Shown here piece by piece: positions 60,727 to 64,000 of a stretch of 64,000 nucleotides of DNA. A program made the translations under genes and the position numbers. The stretch is from assembly GCF_902148845.1 (NCBI RefSeq), contig NW_021941229.1, positions 25,514,784-25,578,783 on the forward strand. The letters are read 5' to 3'. The number at the start of each line of letters is the position of its first letter. The first letter of the stretch is position 1. A model generated the notes under the pieces. The model saw nothing but the letters and a program-made list of their open reading frames with translations. It had not been told where the DNA came from and made no database searches. The DNA is from Salarias fasciatus. Taxonomy: Eukaryota > Chordata > Actinopteri > Blenniiformes > Blenniidae.

Positions 60727-63500
60727 AAATGAGCCTTTTAATCCTTCAGAACTATATATTTAGGTCTGAGGATGAATTTGAAGCTCTGTGTTGATCTTGT
60801 GTCGTTGCTCATGCTTTGGATTTAGGAAGCTTCTGTTGGAGCTTCAGTTTGGTTCTAGAAAGGAGTCCTCTCGAGACGAGTGTCTGTGGTTCCAACACTC
60901 CAATTTTATCAGTTTTTATTATTGACAATTAAAGAAAATTTAAGTTGAAAAGGAATTCATCTAAATCTAAATGCTCTTACTTTGTTGTGTGACATGCTTC
61001 ATTGCTTTGCGCTGTACTGTGTTGCATCGTATCTCGTCACATTGCATCGTTGGGCATCAGGTCGCATCTCATCATGTCGTGTTGTCTGCATCATTTCTCA
61101 TTGTAACACATCGATTCACATCGTTTAGCATCGTGCTTGTCCGGCATTGTATCATATCATATCGTATCTTGTTGGGTCGTCGTTTCGTATATCATATACC
61201 GTTTTGGTTTTACTTTAAAGCAGGGGTGTCCAAAGTCGGTCCTGGAGGGCCGCAGCCCTGTATGTTTTCCATGTCTCCCTGCTTCAACACACCTGAATCT
61301 CATGATGATTCATTGGCCAAGTCCAGCAGAAGCCAGATAACGAGCCTCATTGCAATCAGCTGTGTTGAAGCAGGGAGACATGGAAAACATGCAGGGCTGC
61401 GGCCCTCCAGGACCGACTTTGGACGCCCCTGCTTTAAAGCACTCGTGTCAGACTCCGGTCCTCGAGGGCCGACGTCCTGCAGGTGTTCAGTCTCTCCCAG
61501 TTGTAACAGCTGATTTCAATGAGACCTGTCACTGGGCTAATCTCCCCTCTCAAGGACGACAACAGCAAGAGCTCAGTGTGAACGTAATGAAATTAAACCT
61601 TAAGACTCCATTTCTCGGTGAGGAATACACTCCAGTCAGTGCCATTTAAATCCAGGATTCATAGCTGGGCGCTGGTTGATCCTGACTGGAGGCGAGACGC
61701 CGCCGTGTTGAAGGCGTCAGCCTCGTGTAACACGTTACACTCGGTTACACTGAATTTAATCAGAAGTGATTTCCAGGACTGTTGCATCACTTGTTTACTG
61801 CCCGTTTTCCGTCAGGCACCATCACTTTCTTGCATCAGTGCCGATCGAAGGGGTGACGACTTGCCACAACACGTCCTCCACCCTCACCCCTTCTCCTCAT
61901 CTTACTGCTGCACATCAGGCTGTTTGTATTTTATATTGTTTCCTCCTTTTTTTCACTTCTGCACCCCTTGATGGGGGCTCATGTTGAAGATGGAGGCTCG
62001 GGGGCCAAACGAGACGTGGAGGCCTCCGGAGGGAGCTCGGCGGCGCCCACGCCCTCACCTCCACCCCGTGATTGGATGATCACGCTGAGAGTTGGGATCC
62101 CACAAGTGTTGGCTCATGTTACCAGAGATGTTTTCTGTGGTGGGGGGGTGAGCGTTTCCTCACACTGGAACAGACTGTCAAAGTGAAGAGCGGTGGCTTC
62201 CATCACCTCAGGTGAGTGACAGAACCTTTAAGTCCTTCAGACGTGCGCAGGTGTCGCCCTGCAGTGTCAATACCTTTATTGGATCTGCTCTGCAGGAAAC
62301 GAGCTGTTTATGGACCAGTTGCACCTTTACATGTCACCCTGGGAAACAGAGATAGTGGTGTTGACCTGAATATTCAGCCAGGTATTTTCATAATGCTGCG
62401 TGCAGCTGTGGCGAGCGCAGGCTGTGTCTACCTGGGAGTGTGAGGGGAAGATGGGATGAAGGGTCTGCAGAGTGAGGGCAGATAGCTGCAGCTCTGGAAG
62501 GTAAGAGGCTCTGCTGGACTGACGACACACTCCCGCGCTGCACCCTTAACCTCATCAACCTGGGAAATAAAATAGTTTATTCAAGTTTTACTTGAAGGTA
62601 AAGCATTATCATGGTATAATTTGTGCCATTATGTTTCATTTATTCTGAATTCAGGCTGGCTGTTTGAACTTCCTATACTGTCCGTCGTTCACATTTCTAT
62701 TTACTTTAGTCCATAAAGGTTATACATTATAGGCCACTGGTTACCAGCCTCTTCTTGAGGGATCCAAATTCTCAATGTAAATCTCGCTGAAAGAGCCTCA
62801 CAACACACCATGAGTGAAATCTCAGTGTCTTTGTAACCTCGGTAACGAGGAGCTCCGTTTCTCTTCGGGTTCACGCTCCGTCTCGGGTCGCTTGTTGGAC
62901 TAGTGTTCGATTGAACAGCTTCAAACTTTAATTCACCAGTTTTGTACCACAGAACAAGTGTTCAGCTCGAGTTTTGCTCTTTGTTTCAGTGAAGACATTT
63001 GGTGTAACTCTCTCGGTTCACTCCCGATTCTTGTTTTGACAGATTTATCTTTCACTGAATGTTTCCTCCTTCTGCCGACTGAGAGCTAAACTCTGTGTAT
63101 AGTTGTTCATATTCAACACGTCCATGTCCTGGCAAGACTTTAACACTTTAAAATAGTAATTTAAAAATATATCTTTAAATAAATTATGCTTAAATTTAAT
63201 ATTTTTTTAACATAAATTATGATTTCACTGTAGTTTGCATGTTCTCTCAGTTTCTATGTTTTTCTGATGTATTTTTTTTTAATGCACTGTATCTCCTGGC
63301 ATCAGAGATCCTTTAAGTTCCTAAATTATACAATTAGATTTTTGTAGAAATCTTGCATTTGGATCACATGTTAAAACATTACTGATAATTTTAAATTAAA
63401 TCTATATAAAACTGATGAAACGTCTCTGGACAAGAGGAAGTTAAATTTGAGTTGGTAGAAAATAAACAGTCACTGTATCACAGGTATTAGTTGGTTTTTT
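60727..63500 (+). repeat. segmental duplication, copy B
   Basis: Homologous to 49650-55265 in the same orientation. It lacks the LTR-like insertion and both MITEs of copy A. It has one private hAT-type insertion (61221-61431) and about 200 bases near 62365-62560 that are absent from copy A. By eye the shared blocks are roughly nine-tenths identical or better. Confidence 0.9.
61221..61431. mobile_element. 211-bp palindromic hAT-type MITE in copy B
   Basis: About 78-base, near-perfect inverted arms (CAGGGGTGTCCAAAGTCGGT outward from both ends) meet in a short centre. CTTTAAAG is duplicated exactly at 61213-61220 and 61432-61439. Copy A at about 50058 shows the single uninterrupted site CTTTGAAGCAC. 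Young insertion. Confidence 0.95.
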
Positions 63501-63744
63501 TCACTTTAAAAGTGCTGTGAGATAACTGCTGTTTTTGTTGCATGAATACAATAAAATAGAATAAATTGTCGGAAACTGTTCTGGTGTTTTGCCCGCTGAT
63601 GTCCAGCTCCACATTAAAGTCCAGCCTGTCTGTCTGTGGCTCCTCATCACGGCTCAAAGAGATCAGAATTCATTAAAAAAAATGAGAGAAAACTTTTTGT
63701 TTGAAAACATTTAGTTTAAGAGCTCCTATGATGAAGTTAAAATC

Positions 63745-64000
63745 GAGGTCCGTGATGCCACCCGGTATGGTGCAGCCAGGATCCCACCCTGGAGCCAGGC
63801 CAGGGGTTGAGGTTCGCAAGCGAGCGCCTGGTGGCCGGGCCTTTGCCCACGGGGCCCAGCCGGGCTAAGCCCGAAGGGGCGACGTGGGCCAGCCCTCCAG
63901 TGGACCCACCACCCACTGAGGGACCCGTAGGGGCCGGGTGCAGTGTGGATTGGGTGGCAGCCGACGCAGAGTGACCGGCGACCCGATCCTCAGAGACCAT
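63745..64000 (+). mobile_element. 5' region of a fish LINE (RTE/Rex-type), cut by the window edge
   Basis: GC-rich sequence with CCACCACCCACTGAGG, GGGTGCAGTGTGGATTGG and GCCACCCGGTATGG blocks, which I recall as the 5' leader of a fish LINE whose ORF begins LALGTWNVTSL. The ORF itself would lie beyond 64000. The 87-codon minus-strand frame here is a compositional artefact. Confidence 0.55.

Overview
This window is nuclear DNA from a ray-finned fish, most likely a percomorph teleost. The evidence is a set of compact multi-exon vertebrate genes with GT-AG introns, very abundant (CA/TG)n tracts, a tRNA-derived fish SINE, several hAT-like and TTAA-target non-autonomous DNA transposons, and LINE pieces of fish type. 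No bacterial, organellar or rRNA genes were seen. Five protein genes are recognised with confidence. Their human orthologues lie on chromosome 9q (from memory: COQ4 9q34.11, BSPRY 9q32, ZMYND19, TMEM141 and SAPCD2 9q34.3), so this looks like a block of conserved 9q synteny. Layout: 1-4.1 kb holds the 3' part of COQ4 (+). 4.1-6.6 kb is repeat-rich spacer. 6.65-14.3 kb is BSPRY (-). 14.3-18.7 kb is AT-rich spacer with a hAT-like copy. 18.7-24.4 kb is ZMYND19 (+) with a CpG-rich promoter and a long 3' UTR. 27.5-30.05 kb is TMEM141 (+). 30-35.2 kb is a microsatellite-rich gene desert with one orphan exon-like stretch. 35.2-48.4 kb is SAPCD2 (+) with a cell-cycle type promoter. 48.6-49.0 kb holds LINE relics. 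49.65-55.27 kb and 60.73-63.5 kb are two copies of a segmental duplication. A single-exon class A GPCR (55.47-56.36 kb) and further nested transposons lie between and beside the copies. A LINE 5' region runs off the right edge. The genes are not an operon and share no pathway: COQ4 acts in mitochondrial ubiquinone synthesis, BSPRY is a B-box/SPRY scaffold, ZMYND19 is a MYND adaptor, TMEM141 is a small membrane protein, and SAPCD2 is a spindle-orientation factor. The most informative part is the right third. The two duplication copies act as mutual empty-site controls and give base-level insertion sites and a relative order for five or six transposon insertions, including a TTAA element that carries promoter-like sequence, an ATG and a splice donor. 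Several coding regions there (SAPCD2, the GPCR, a zinc-finger scrap) show single-base frame breaks that may be assembly errors. All exon boundaries were worked out by eye from reading frame, splice signals and remembered family sequences; no search was run.
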